Of a stretch of DNA of 64,000 nt, positions 44,416-57,319 are shown one piece after another. The stretch covers positions 25,176,469-25,240,468 of the forward strand of contig CM043942.1 in assembly GCA_014529385.2 (NCBI GenBank), read 5' to 3'. Made by a program: the position numbers and the translations under genes. The notes beneath the pieces were generated by a model. It was not told where the DNA came from and did not search any database. It saw nothing but the letters and a program-made list of their open reading frames with translations. Each line of letters begins with the position of its first letter. The stretch's first letter is position 1. Source of the DNA: Adiantum capillus-veneris. Lineage: Eukaryota > Streptophyta > Polypodiopsida > Polypodiales > Pteridaceae.

Positions 44416-46689
44416 AGAGAGAATAAGACATAGGAGAAGTATGTGTGCAAGATTTGAATTACACTTGCAAGGTATTCGTACACTTTATCACTATCATTGA
44501 GCTTGTATTCACGCTATGCAAATACATGCTTTCATGCGCTCTAATCATTACAATCACACACATGTTGCCTTAGGGTTGCAAAAGCCCTCTCATAGTACCA
44601 TCCTCTTACAATGGTCTGATTTGGTAATCAAGAAAGAAAACAAAACTTAGAAAAATTGATCTTACAATGGACCAATTTGTGAATGTAGCCTTCCCAAAAT
44701 CATAGTTTTATTTCTAGGATGAAAAGTGGTAGCTTCTTGTTCCAAAATTGGAAGCCAAAACAAGGCTATCAGCACAAATATTGTTACCTTCGTAATCTTT
44801 GAAGGTTTTATAGGTTAAATAAGCTTAATTTAGAGGTGATGTTTGAAACTTTAATTTGCTTGTGGTACCAACTCAAAAACATTTGCAATATGAAGAATAA
44901 CTTGCTCATTGAGGCTAGCCCTTTTAACAGAGGTATTAATCACATGAATAGATGTTTGTATCCCTGGGGAAGAGTGATATCTACCTATGCAATGACCTTT
45001 TAACATACCTTCTATCTCCAAATAATGCAGATGATATTAGAACCATTATCTTCCTATCAGGGACTTACATGGCTTGTTTTTGGAGTTTCAAAATCTAATA
45101 GAAGCATGGTTCCAATACACCTACCACGTTTGATAGAAGAGCATAACATAATCTAGATGAAGTAGTAAGATTATGTTGTGCATCTTCTCACCTATCAGTG
45201 TTTAAGAAATATATATATGATCTATATTCAAGCAATAGGGGGAAGAAAGATCTAGACTCCTTAGGCAAGGAACCAACAATGTCAACATATATCACTAGCT
45301 TGAACATGAACCAAATTGTACATCAACACTTCTAATTAATGGGATGGTATTTGTCTTCAATGTCAAATGAATGCTATTAGCTTAATCTAGAATTATATTT
45401 TGTGTTTAAAATAAATTTATGTCATTATATAATATTTTATTTAGAGTGAATCTATTGTATGACCAAAATCTAAGTACAGTGTCCATTCCATTGTTATATT
45501 AAGTGTAGTTAGTATTATCCTTGGTGAGAACAATTTTCCAATGACCATACATTTTGTGTGAAACACAACACTTTGGAGCCTTATTTTTCACTTTTAAACA
45601 TGAAAAAGATTTCTATTAACATGTATTATGCCCCACAAATTCAAAAACCTAGAAGGAAAATGATTCCGCAACCACTAGACAACATGACAAGCAAAGAAAA
45701 TTTTTGATCCTAGAACTGGATGGTTGTTTACTTATGATCATCAAGATGCAACATGGCGATGTATCTCCAAAATTGGGGGTACATATGCATCTAGTTGAGA
45801 AGAACAATAGTGTATAGCATTTTGTTTGCAAACATATTGTGTTTCCCCTTGATTTTTGTATGCAATGGTTTGAATTGTGGATTTAGAGAAAATTGCAAAG
45901 GACTTGCCAGAGCTACGTTTCCATGACATTAGCTGAAGTCTCATGTTATAGAGAGACAAAACACATGCTAGAAGGCACATATTTTACTTGGATATAATCT
46001 TTGTACCATAAAAATTTAATCATGTGTGGATAACCTTTCAAAATCTGGATGGGAAAAACACAGTGATCTTCAATGATATATTTTACCATGTAATGTGAAA
46101 TATGCCAAGAACATATCTAGTTTTTCCAAAATTGTAGAATCCTTCAACTAAAGAGCTGGATAACTTTGTGAGGGGAACAATTGTTGCATGTTTATTTATG
46201 CCAAGGACAAGAGAGAATAAAATTCGAGCATGATGTTCAATGAATCTGCTTTCAATAAAGAAACAAAGTATGTGCTAGGGCAATATAGAGAGAAACACGA
46301 GCCTTAAGAACTTTCTCATAATAATTGAGCCCCAAGTGTAGGGTACCCACTTTCTTTTCTACTAAAGATAGCATTATTTTATTGTAAATTTCTAAAGGGA
46401 AATCCAAATTGGGTAAGATATGATATTTTAAGAATCTTAAGAAGAGAATTACTGCGGATACCCATTGTGCACAACAAATCCTTTTACTCATCTACAAAAC
46501 CAAGGCCAAGAAGTATCAATTCAAGGAATGAATGAACAACTGAAGGCTCATTTGGTGAAAGAAATTCTTCTTTTGAAAGGTCTTTGTGAAAAGGACAACA
46601 GATTTTTGTATTCGAACTCAATAAGGTAGAAGAGCAACCTTTGACCCTAAACCAAAGTGGCTACAAGAATAGTTTGATGACGTCCCCTA
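43501..46689. other. Unassigned AT-rich DNA with microsatellites
   Basis: No gene supported. It contains (GT)n at 43807-43833 and a long (AC)n at 44338-44409. Frames that read Cys-Val repeats across the AC run are artefacts. The rest is AT-rich with many stops in all frames. Confidence 0.6.
44338..44409. repeat. (AC)n microsatellite
   Basis: A pure AC run of about 72 bp in unassigned DNA. Confidence 0.97.
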
Positions 46690-46990
46690 AATAGCTAACC
46701 AAATTTCCACCACCTAGAGAAGTGTATCATGAGATCAAGGCCGTTCTTGGGTGCAAAAGAGTATCAAAAAGGCCCTACAAAATCTTAAGGAGGAGCTTCA
46801 ACAACTTATCGAGCAACGATTAAGGCCACTATGGGGTGCAAGAGAGTATCAAAACGGCCCTACAAAATGTCACTCCCAAAATTGATAGAGCTTAATTAGC
46901 AGGAACTTCAACCAACAACTTACCGAGCAAGGATTCATTATACCTAGTACATCTCCTTAGAGTGCACCTTTTAGAAGAAGAAAGAAGGAT
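46690..46990 (+). pseudogene. Gypsy reverse transcriptase relic
   Basis: A plus-strand remnant of the RT entry region: 46920-46990 reads LTEQGFIIPSTSP, then a stop where the family has Trp, then SAPF, corresponding to the '[24 protein letters not shown]' region of gypsy RTs. Just upstream, a segment of about 95 bp ('aaggcc...tggggtgcaagagagtatcaaaa...ggccctacaaaat') appears twice (from about 46737 and 46824), so this relic carries an internal duplication. Confidence 0.6.
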
Positions 46991-48574
46991 CGTTTTGGCT
47001 AGGCAATGGTTACTGAGGTCTTAACACTAGTTTGGTACCACAACCAAACATTTTGTAGAAAATACCAAGGTAAAATTAATATAAATTTCTACCAAGTTAC
47101 ATAGTGTGTGGCTTGGCCCATGGGTGTACTACATATGATAAACACTACAAAGTTGTTTTGAGAATCTCTATTTGGCTGAAAGAAAGGTTCTAACATTATG
47201 TCTAAAAAAGTGTGTGTATATTCTACTACGTGGTGCATAAATCATATAAAACAAAATTTTGTTGTCTTTGAATTACATGAATATGTGGTGTTTGTAAGTG
47301 TACGGAGTGGCACATAAAATGTTCATGTGACAAACAAAATTCATTTGACCTAGGAAAAAATTCATTCAATTCGAGTGCGGAGGACAAACACACTGCTGTG
47401 TCCATTTAAATTGTAAAAAAATTTCATGTATAAAAAAATGGCTTGTTCTTGCATATGTAGACTTTCACCAACCTAGTGTTAATTAAGATTTTCACAAAAA
47501 AGTCCATGAAGATTATCTGAGATACTAGTCTTGACCTACGGTGTTCTCATCGCAACATATAATATAGATACAGGAGAATGCACCCATCACAAGAGAGTAG
47601 AGATTGACAAGTGTAGGGATTCCAGAAAATATGTGGACCCACTTCTTCATTCAGGATTTCATGATGAAAGAGTAGACCCACTTCTTTATCCAAAATATAT
47701 GGACCCACTTCTTCATTCAACTCTTTTATCATGAAATCCTCTCTCTCAATTTTTACATTTAAGTCTCTAATCTTGTGCAAGATATTGCCATGGAACGGTT
47801 CGTTCATTATGGTCCTCCGATTGATCAGAAGAATACCCTTGGTTCCACATGTTGAACACATTCCAAAGCAATGTGAAGAATGATTTCCTTGTCTTGGTTG
47901 ATGAGAGCATGCCATGAATTATTCACTTCTAGCAAAAACATTAGAAAGAGCTTCTCCATGAGCACCATTAGCATTAGCATTAGCATTAGCATGAACTTTT
48001 CCATGAGCATGAGCATTAGCATCAACCCTTGTGTCAAATTAATCATCCCCTCTTTTGATGGGCTCATTCTTACTATCTTTTCTCCTTCCTAGGAAAGTAA
48101 AGTTTGCGTGAAATGCATTATAGTTTCGATTGAAGTCATTCATGACAAAACCAGAAGGGGAGATAATTGATGCCTATCAATCTACAGCTCTGCACAGACT
48201 TTAATGTCTTATCATACCATTCATGTGCTTCTTCTGCCACATCCTTGGAAGCACGATGTGGCACATGCCACCTCTCTCCGGTCTCTATTCATGTGTAATA
48301 GGACACAGACAGCCATAAAGATGTACTCTTATTGAGCCTCATTGATGAGAAGCCTCAGTTATGTGCGACATAGTTGCGCATGCTTGCGATTTAAGATAGA
48401 TTTGAGAAATGTAAGCAGATATTGCAGTTATGACTTGAGATATGTAAGCAGATGCAGTTGTGATTAAGGCAAGAGTTGTTGTGAGCTTGAGGATGTGTAA
48501 TTAGTGTACAGAGACACTCTTCTCGAAGCAGTTGAAGAGAGGACACAATCACAATGTCTAAAGAGAGCCCGCCA
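46991..48574. other. Unassigned, short tandem repeats
   Basis: No gene supported. At 47630-47735 a unit of about 36-60 bp with 'gacccacttctt(c/t)at(t/c)ca' occurs three times. At about 47965-48030 an AGCATT hexamer array (with TCCATGAGCATGAGC variants) gives Leu-Met repeat frames on the minus strand. The minus-strand gene at 48575-50447 ends just after this stretch, so part of it is that gene's 3' flank. Confidence 0.55.
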
Positions 48575-50447
48575 TCATATTGCGGGTGCCTTGACATCAC
48601 GAACTGGCACCATCGGCAGCATCCCACCATAAACATCAGGAAGCTGTGTAATATCAATATCTTTCAGCAGAGTTTCTTTCAATTGGCCATCATCAACAAT
48701 CACTAGCTGCAACAAAAAAGAGCAAGAGATATTCTTCCTATGTTAAACTCTGACACCAAGAAATGCTAACGACATCTGTAACATTGGCGCTCATCACTAC
48801 ACAGAATAAAATCATTGGCAAGAGACTCTTACTTTTTCTCTGACATTTGGATCTATGAAGGGGTAGCAAATCCTCCAAAGTACCCCAAACAAGGAGGGAC
48901 AATGAACAAAGAAGAGCTTTCCCAGGCGCTCAGGATAATGGTCCTGCACATTAAAGTAATTAAAGACCCACAGATCAGAAGATAAATGTAAAGATTGAAT
49001 GTAGGTTTGTATCTGCCTGAATTTTCTGCATACCTGTAAGATTTCCAAACCCGAAAGGAAACCTTTTATATCCATATTTCTATACCCAATTCCTTTCATA
49101 TCAACCACACCCACAAATTTGTCCAGACCTCCTGAAAGGCTGCAAAGATATTGACATGGGAGCAATTAGGATTGTACCACATGCGCACATTAATTCTACA
49201 AGCACAAGAGCACATTCTTTAGCCTTCTTCTAAGACAAACATAACCAGAAGAATGATATAATTGAACCTGCATACCTTGACAGTTTATCTAAAAGAAAAA
49301 TACCAAACCCTGTGTGAACAAAAACGAGAAAATGTCACGTCCAATCTTACATCAAAATGTAACTTTACCACAAGAAATTCATATAACCAGAGTATCCTAG
49401 TAAGCATCTTGACATCATTACGTTCGAATTCCCCCAGATCCCGTTCGGAAGTCAAGTGTCGTGCTCCTAAAAGCACCATAATTTTACGGCCACTTTTGTC
49501 GACCCCTTGGACAAATGCCTTGTCTTTCTTCAACTCATTTGCAATTTCTGACTCTTGAATGTATCCAAGAGGCTTGTAAGTCTCAGCCCACTTCAAATGC
49601 TGGAGTAGGAATTTGAAGGCTTTGTCAACATTATGAGATCGTGCTCGCAAAAACCTTGTAATGGTTCCTTCATCAATCTCCTGAATGAGAAAACAAGTAC
49701 AGTACTCCTTGAGAACACTGCTTAACTCATGACCATAAAAAACACAGGCCAACATACTCTTGATAACCTAGATAATCAACAGAACACGAGCTTTTGTATT
49801 CTAGAAAGTTTAATCTTGGCTTTCCAAGTAATATTGCAACTGGGTGCAAAGAAAACCTACAGGCATATAAATTGCCCTTGCATGCGTTAATTTAAGAAGT
49901 GCTTCACATGATCTGCGAGTTGGGGTCTGAGACCATGCCTCTAAAATAGGTGATTCACCAATTTAGCCCTGGAAAGAGCAAACAGGGCTTCCCATGGCTA
50001 CCAGCAAATGGCAAACAAATCATGGCTGCAAAAGCCACGGTGATAAGTCTCCGATGAGGAACCAAAGAAACCAGTCACAAGCCTAGATTGAGTTGCCGGT
50101 TCTCTGCAACAAGCTAGAATGGAAGGAGACTATAACAACATGAACTGCATATTTCAACACCTATCTAAGATTCTGTGCGAACCTGCCAACTGCAATATCA
50201 ATAGCATTCCATAATCAAAGAAAGCTAATTTGACAGCTCAGGTGCCTCTTGGATAAGGAGGTACAAACCCTAATTCCCGCAAAACAAGAAAAACGATCGT
50301 TGTGGCAGTCAAGGGACTGCAAGCTAACAAGGATAGATATAAAAGAATTGAAGGTGCAGTGCAAACCATTGATTGCGGATAAGATTCCTGCAAGCGCAAT
50401 CGCAGAAGCCCCACTTTCTGTGCTTCATCGTTTTGAGAGCCCGCCAT
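48575..50447 (-). CDS. Sec14-like CRAL-TRIO phosphatidylinositol transfer protein
   Basis: An intact six-exon gene: 50447-50367, 49680-49422, 49309-49276 (only 34 bp), 49139-49034, 48943-48833 and 48706-48575. All junctions are GT-AG and in phase, giving 240 residues, close to the usual ~255 of the short plant Sec14 proteins such as Arabidopsis At1g01630. The CRAL-TRIO N-terminal part is GTITRFLRARSHNVDKAFKF (near 32-51). The lipid-binding CRAL-TRIO fold includes GVDKSGRKIMV, FVGVVDMKGIGYRN, DHYPERLGKLFFVH and LPDVYGGMLPMVPV. Such proteins move or present phosphatidylinositol and related lipids at cytosolic membrane faces. A likely 5' UTR acceptor (TTACACAG) lies about 25 bp before the ATG. 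No stop or frameshift; this is the one ordinary host gene of the window. Confidence 0.93.
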
Positions 50448-52525
50448 GCCTGCAAAAACCCGTGCCCTGTCCTGCTGTGTAAGAGAAATAGATAGATGAG
50501 TCGGCTTGCCTTTCAAAGCTAGCTATGCCAGCTACAAATGTTCCTAACACCTATTGATGCACAATGGAGCAGAAGCTCCGTCGAATATGGTGAGACAGAC
50601 ATGCAGCAGCAGGGGAGAGAAAATAAGCACGTCTGTGTACGCTACGAAAAGGAGAAGGGAGAGCTGGCTTAGTTATTAGTTGTTAGTACGTACTCAGAGA
50701 GAGAAAAGCGCGCGAGAAGGAAGGAAGGAAGAGAGAGAGAGAGAGAGAGAGAGAAATCCATTATCGTCGCTTTCTGAGACGCGTACAAAGGTGTCTCTGC
50801 TACTGTTCGATGTAACCTCTAGGTAGTTTTATGGGCCACCAAAAAGTTTGAAGGTTTTGCAAAATGGTAAATTTTGTATTGAAAAAGAGAGAGGGTATTT
50901 GTGTGTCAGACCAACAGCTCCAAAAGTTATGCAGACTTCAGTATGCCTTCAAGAAGGCAACTTTTTGGCTTTCTAAAAGAAACCCTTAGTGTTGTGTTGG
51001 TTAGGGAGACTTCCATTGTTTTCACAGCATGATGATGAGACTTAAAGCCTAGTCGCATGAGCGCAAGAGCCCGCTCATCAGCCGGTTACCAGCAAGTAAA
51101 CTAGAGAGAGAAAATGCAATCACATCACCTCGTAAGCAGCGTTTGGACCTCGTGAGCTGCAAGATACGAAATAATCGTCTCGAGTGAAGTGAGATTCTCA
51201 CTAAACTAGAGCAATCGCCCCGCTCGGGGAACCCCTTCCCTTTGAACGTCTTCTACTTTGAGAAGTTGACCTGCTCTCCTGAGGTAATCATTTACCCATC
51301 ATTTAGTGAATGGAAATCGGGTGACTGGGCAGGCTAGCTGTTGGACAGCCTCATGCGACCAAGTCCTTACCTTTCATTTCACATCCTAACATGTCTTTAC
51401 TTTTCTTGCATTCTATTGTTTTAAAATGCTATAGTGGAGCTTCAGGTTGCATAATTTTAATAAATTTTACACACACACACACACACCTTTTTTTTCCATA
51501 AGTGAAGCTTCACCTTGCATAATTTTAGTAAATTTTACACGCACACACATACACACGTGTTTTTTTTTTTTGCATTCTATTGTTTTAGAATGCTAAAGTG
51601 AAGATTGACCTTGCATAATTCTAATAAATTTATACACACACATTCACATATATTAATTAGTTCTTTTTATTTCACGTTTCATTTCACAACTTCACATGGC
51701 TTTACATTTCTTGCATTCTATAGCTTGATTTCAGTTAGTGTTAACGTTTGAGAAAGTCTCTTTTATTAAGTGGTTGCTAGTCGAGTTTCCTCCTCATCAC
51801 TAAGAAGAAAATCGGAAAGCTAGCAAAAATTTTGAGATTTGCAAAATTTTTGGACGACTTTCTCACATATTTCATCGGTTTTTCTTCTGTTTACCATGGT
51901 TTGCAGCTAGCTAGTCTCGATTTTCAATCGGCTCACAACTAAGCTGAGGCAATCCTTTCCCAAACTGATACCAGTTTAATTCAACTTAACAATTTTTAAT
52001 CACTTTCTTATTGTTTTTGAAAGCACTCGCGACCCTTTTCACTTGTTGATGTAATAAATTGAGTGATTATTATTAGAACATATTTGACATGTTAATGGAG
52101 AGAGAGAGAGAGAGAGAGAGATTATAGCTAGAGAGACAAAGAGGGTTATTTTTATGCATGAAATTGTGAAGATGAGAGAAAGAGATGTGCACACACACAC
52201 ACACTCACTTTCATATTGAAAAAGTTCAAATGAGTATAGTAAAGCTTCATTACAAAGAAAACGATTGTGTGTGTGTGCGCCTCCCACATGCAAGGGGGTA
52301 ATCTAACATTCAAATGGCCTATCCCTTGTATGGCACCCTCCCACACACGACATCAAGAATTCATTATTTCAAAAAGGGAGGTATTACGAACTGCAGCTAA
52401 AAGGAGTTCAGTTGTCTCTCCTTCTTTCGTTTTTCTCTTTCAGACTCTCCCAACCTGTCCTTTCGTTGCATTCAATTAGCTTGTAGGTATTTATTGGCCT
52501 CTAAAGGCCTTAGTATCCATATCAT
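50448..52525. other. Sec14 gene upstream region and non-coding DNA
   Basis: 50448 to about 50760 is the promoter and 5' UTR side of the Sec14 gene, with a (GA)n tract at about 50733-50754 that reads CT-rich in the gene's direction. At 51410-51640 there are three diverged copies of a unit of about 90 bp: 'ttgcattctattgttttagaatgctaaagtgaag', then 'ccttgcataattttaataaattttacacac'. A (GA)n run lies at 52098-52121. No other gene. Confidence 0.6.
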
Positions 52526-52857
52526 TGTTTGGGAAAAATGTGTCTCAGCTTAATATCGTATTGTTTTCAATTTCAAAAATGCCGGTTAAGAGCAAGGGGA
52601 AAAGGAGAAACTCCGCCCCAAAAGAGAGAAAAATGGTGTAAAATCCCAAAGAAATAACCTTTGAGCAAGTAATTTGTGTGGCAAATTATGACTTGGGTGC
52701 CAAGTTTTCTTGCTCCCAAGATTTACCTCCCAAAAGAATTTCTTGAATTCAAAACTAATTGAATTGAAACATCTTGAGAGGTGGGAGGCGATAATTCCTC
52801 TTGGCAAATTCAAGGAAAGGAATTTTGTATGTTTGGAAAAATTATTTTTCTCGAACA
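52526..52857. mobile_element. MITE-like repeat, copy 2
   Basis: A 332-bp relative of 30462-30670. It starts TGTTTGGGAAAAATG and ends with the complement of TGTTCGAGAAAAATA. It shares ATGTGTCTCAGCTTAATAT, the 'atgccg(a/g)tt(g/a)ag(g/a)gcaag(a/g)gg' block and the terminal 'ggaattttgt(g/a)tgtttggaaaaat'. It has about 120 bp of extra interior. Target duplication not clear. Confidence 0.65.
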
Positions 52858-53769
52858 TTGATCCATATGGATGAAGGTAGTTCGAATTTTGTTGCTCGAG
52901 CATGTGTCCCTCGAAAGAGCCTTAAAAAGTCTTCAAGAGAACCCAAAAGAAAGTAACCATGTCCTTTCAAGTGATCTTTCCCAAAACCATCTCCTTTCAA
53001 ATGATCTTTCCAAATGCTGCATTCACTTTTTCAAGTTTTTTTTGAGGGGATGCAACAAATGATTTGAAGTTTGAATATAATCATTTTTAAAAAACTTTTG
53101 ATTCTTTTTTTGTACCATTAATCATTTTAAAATTAACTAAATTCTATAAAAGCATGGCACATTGCATATATGTAAGGCCACCCCGTTATATAGAATAAAA
53201 GTAATCTGATTTTCCATTTTCTACACCCTTGCTTTTGCATTTTAGATGAAGTTTTTATTTTTTAGAGACCTAACCACTCTTGAAAATACAAAGCTACATT
53301 TGTTCTAGCTACACGGTCCAAAACCCCAAAAACACACTCATTTCTAAGATTTGACTAAATCTTCGAATCCTAATGGAAAGGAAGTCTTCCCGTGCCTTGT
53401 CCGCATAGAAGTTCGCCACCTCTCTATCTCTATCTCCGCCATCGCCTTCACACAAACGATGTCTTTCCGTAATTTCGTCATCATGCTCGTACATATCAAC
53501 TGTCTCTCTAACTGTGCCCTTAGACTAGGCCATGGCGCTCAACCACGTCCTCAGACGCCAAGTCTCTATGTATTATCCACCACAAAGTGTAGTTTGTTCC
53601 TAATCAGGATGACAAGAATTGCATCCTTACAAAGCCACTAAAAATTGTTGACCCCCTGCATGTAGATGATTGCGGTCGCAAAAAAAAGTTGGCTCTGACA
53701 TACAGCATCAAGATGATCGTGATAGAAAAAAAATCCTCTTTATCTATGTCGGTCTTGGCCTCGACACAC

Positions 53770-53839
<70 letters not shown>

Positions 53840-54252
53840 GTGCCATTTTCTCTCATTTTCTCCCCAAAGCCCTCAGGGCATCTTTGTACATTTCTATCCA
53901 AACAAATGGGTTCAAAATTCAGCAAACTTACTCACTTTGAAATAAAGACATATGGTAAAGGGTTTTGATTTTTTAGTTGTATCCAATAAGAACCAAACAA
54001 ATACAAAGTTCATTTTAGTCAACGAAAAAAGAGTGAGGCAAGTTAAGGCAATGCTCCTTGTGCATTCCAAAAATGAGTTTGTGTGAAATTTTCATTTCAT
54101 GTTGTAATTTTCTTTTTTGTCAAACTCACAATTGTGAGTATATAATCTGTCAGATGATTTGAACATTGGATGTTGGTAGTCTCATATTGTAAATGTTAAA
54201 CCAAATATCCTTTTGAAGTAGATTTTTAAATCTCTCTCTCTTCCCCACATAC

Positions 54253-54292
<40 letters not shown>

Positions 54293-55413
54293 ATAATATA
54301 AAAAGTCATCTCATCAAATACATTAACTAGTTACAAACAAAATATCTTTGAAATATTTGGATGATTTTTTGTGAAAGAGTACTTTTATATAGTGACATGC
54401 ATGATTCTTTAAGGCTCCAATCTGCACCCCCTCCATGGCACATGAGATAGAGCAATATGTATTGTAAGGAGGTATGCTTTTAGATCCCTTTTAAAGAGGT
54501 TCTCTAAGAATGCATAAGTAAACAATTATTAGCTCAAAGTCTTTTAAAATGTGTATTTCTAAGCTTTGTAAAAAGTAACTTCAATTAAAAATGATAATTA
54601 TACATTTCTATTCTTTGTATCTTAATTGTTATGGCTAAAGTCTATTCACTTTTAATCATAAAGTTTTAGCAGTTAATAGCTTAAATTTTGTAAATAGGGT
54701 CTAAGAAAAATGTTTCTTTTAAACGCTTCTATCTATCTCTATCCCTCTCTCTCTCTCTCTCTCTCTCTCTAAGATTCACATTATTATGAGTTTTAACCTT
54801 TTTAAAATAGATTTTTAATTCCCATGACCCCTCAATAGTCACTTTTTTGCCTTTTGAAGGCCAATGTGAAGACTTCACCTTGTTTTCGACATTGGGAACT
54901 TGATGCTATATTTCCTCTCTTGATCAAGAGGCTTTAACATTTTAGAAGTTGCTCGAGAGTTTCTCACTCCTCAAAAGATGAGCGCCTCTCTCTCTCCCAA
55001 TGCTTTCGCATTCTTCTCTCTACCCAACGTCGAAAGGGCCTGCAATAAAATATCCCATTTGCAACGCATTATTTGCGTGTGGTTGTGACCATATTATCAC
55101 TTGAGGAGGTAATTGAGATCACGCTTAGTTCTAAGGGAGTAACCATTGGTTCTGAATAACTCGTTAACCCTTTTCCTGTGTGCCCCCAAAACATTCTATA
55201 ACAACAATTCAAATATATATTCTTCATATTTTATTAAGTAAGCCATGAATTGAGCAATCAACTATTAAAATTATATGGCGTGAGTGTTGTTTGAAATGCC
55301 TTGAAATATCAACAGTTAAAGTTAATGTGATGTTGACAAATATATTGAAATGTCAAAAATTAAAGTTTATGTGATGGTGACAATTGGATGATGAGAGATT
55401 TGCATGTTTTCTT
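52858..55413. other. Non-coding DNA with microsatellites
   Basis: No gene supported. Simple repeats: (CT)n(CA)n at 53774-53836, (ACAT)n(AT)n at 54248-54288 and (CT)n at about 54738-54771. A short internal duplication 'cctttcaa(g/a)tgatctttcc' lies at 52960-53010. Frames crossing the CT/CA run are artefacts. Confidence 0.6.
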
Positions 55414-55643
55414 TGTTGGAAATTGGGTTGTAGGAAAACACACATAGCTGGGAGAAGATAAAGGAAGCACAAGGCACACAACAGAGAGTGTATTACTTAG
55501 TGTGCAATGGAAATATAAAATAGCCCTAGAGTAATGGGCGTATATACAATGCTCGAGGGAAAAAACCTCATAGGGAGGGAAAAAAATGCCCCGACTGGCC
55601 TAAGTGTGTTCACACACATCACTACCCTACATATATGGTAACA
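55414..55643 (-). repeat. 3' LTR of the copia element
   Basis: A 230-bp LTR with TGTT...AACA ends in the element's orientation. No partner 5' LTR in the window. Confidence 0.8.
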
Positions 55644-57300
55644 AATCCCCCCTGGGAGTGATGTGGTGAACAAGAGTTGGCACATAGAGTACAAGGAAGT
55701 TACATGCCCTGAGGAAATGATCAGTCCACAAAGGGGAGTAAGCCCAAAGCTTTTGTAAAAATATCTGCAAGGTTGTCCCGTGTTGGCACATAAGCCAAGA
55801 CAATCTCTCCTGCTGAGAGACTCTCCCTGATATAGTGGTAATGCACCTCAATGTGCTTTGTGTGAGCATGAAAAACTAGGTTCCTCGCAATTCCCAATAC
55901 GCTCTGACTATCAGTGTAGATAGTGTTGACAGTGTCCTATCCAACACCCAAATCAACCATAAGGCGTCTTAGCCATACACACTCAACCGTAGCTGTGAAC
56001 ACTACCATGTACTCAGCCTTGCAGCTAGAAGTGGCCACAATAGGTTGCTTCTTGATCAACCATGAGATACATGAATTACCGAGCATGAAACAAAAACCAC
56101 TTGTGGACACTCGCGTGTCAAAATAACCAGCTCAATATGAGTCCAAAAAAGCATGCAAATATGGCGGCAATGATCCCCTTGGGATAAAACAAGCCAAGAT
56201 GTAAAGTGCCACTCAAGTAGCGGAAAATCCTCTTGACAACCTGCCAATGCTTTGACTTTTGGCTATGCATGAATCTGTAGACTAGTGAGACTGCAAACTG
56301 AATATCCAACCTCGCATTGCATACATAAATGAAACGGCCAATAGCAGTTTGGTAAAGAGTGACATCAGAAGGATCATCAACATCATGGAGATTCAATTTA
56401 AAACTTGTTCCATAGGAGTGGTAATAGGCTTGCAATCCTCAAGTCCAAACTTACATAGCAATGTCTCTATGTAACTTGGTAGACACAAGGAAATACCACC
56501 ACACTCTAGTTAAACTATATACCCAAGTAATGATGCAATAGCCCCAAATATTTTATCTTGAAAGTAGCATTCAAATCAACCTTAGACTCAACAATATGTC
56601 TCTCATTTGGTCCAGTGATCAACAAATCATCCACATAGAGAACCACAATGAGAAGTACATTACCCTCACGCTTGACATATAATAAGCTTTCTGCATGACA
56701 ATTGCTTTAACCCGTGCAAAGCTTTCTTACATTTTTACACTTTATCCTCATGTCCTTTCTTGACAAAATCATGAGGTTGTGTTACATAAACTTCCTCAAA
56801 TATGTCACCATTCAGGAAATTAGTAACAATGTATGATTGATGTACATCCCAACCAAAATGAGTTGCCAATGCACATAGAAAATGCACAGTAGTCATACGA
56901 CATGTGGGAGCAAAATTCTCTTCATAATCTATGCCATTTTGTTGTGCATAGCCCTTTGCAAGAGATCGAACCTATAGAGATCAATCTCACCATCCGCCTT
57001 GCGTTTTAACTTGTAAACCCACTTCGTACCAATGGCCTTTTTGCCAGGAGGCAAATCACATAAATTCCATGTGCCATTTTCTATAAGTGCATCATATTCA
57101 GGTTGCATGGTAGCCATACAATGTTCTGAATTTTGTGCTTCATCAAAAGACAAAGGTTCCTCAATATCACATAAGATAGACACAGCCAAAGCATAACAAT
57201 CTGATGCATGGCGAGAACCTGAACGAGTACGAGTGGACAAATGTGCATCCAATTTACCGTCACACAAAGTATGCACCAGCCATTTTGGCATACCTCTAGC
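55414..57300 (-). mobile_element. Truncated Ty1/copia element
   Basis: 3' half of a minus-strand copia element. The 3' LTR is 55643-55414 (230 bp, TGTTACC...CCAACA), preceded by a CCAGGGGGGATT polypurine tract. Going upstream: RNase H with ADIFTKAL-type end near 55770; the YQTAIGRFIYVCNARLDIQ...HWQVVKRIFRYLSGTLHLGL segment (56360-56180); and RT from about 57115 with LPPGKKAIGTKWVYKLKRK, following the KWLVHTLCDGK and TRTRSGSR segment that marks the integrase-RT joint (57290-57220). Gag, protease, most of integrase and the 5' LTR are absent. The RT frame has several stops and frameshifts. It stops abruptly near 57300 next to the remains of another transposon. Confidence 0.88.
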
Positions 57301-57319
57301 CTGCTCATTCTGACTTTAT

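Noticed and set aside
48391-48657. 88-residue minus-strand frame near the Sec14 3' end
   Set aside because: Overlaps the last Sec14 exon in another frame; the CRAL-TRIO frame ends at 48575 and explains the sequence.
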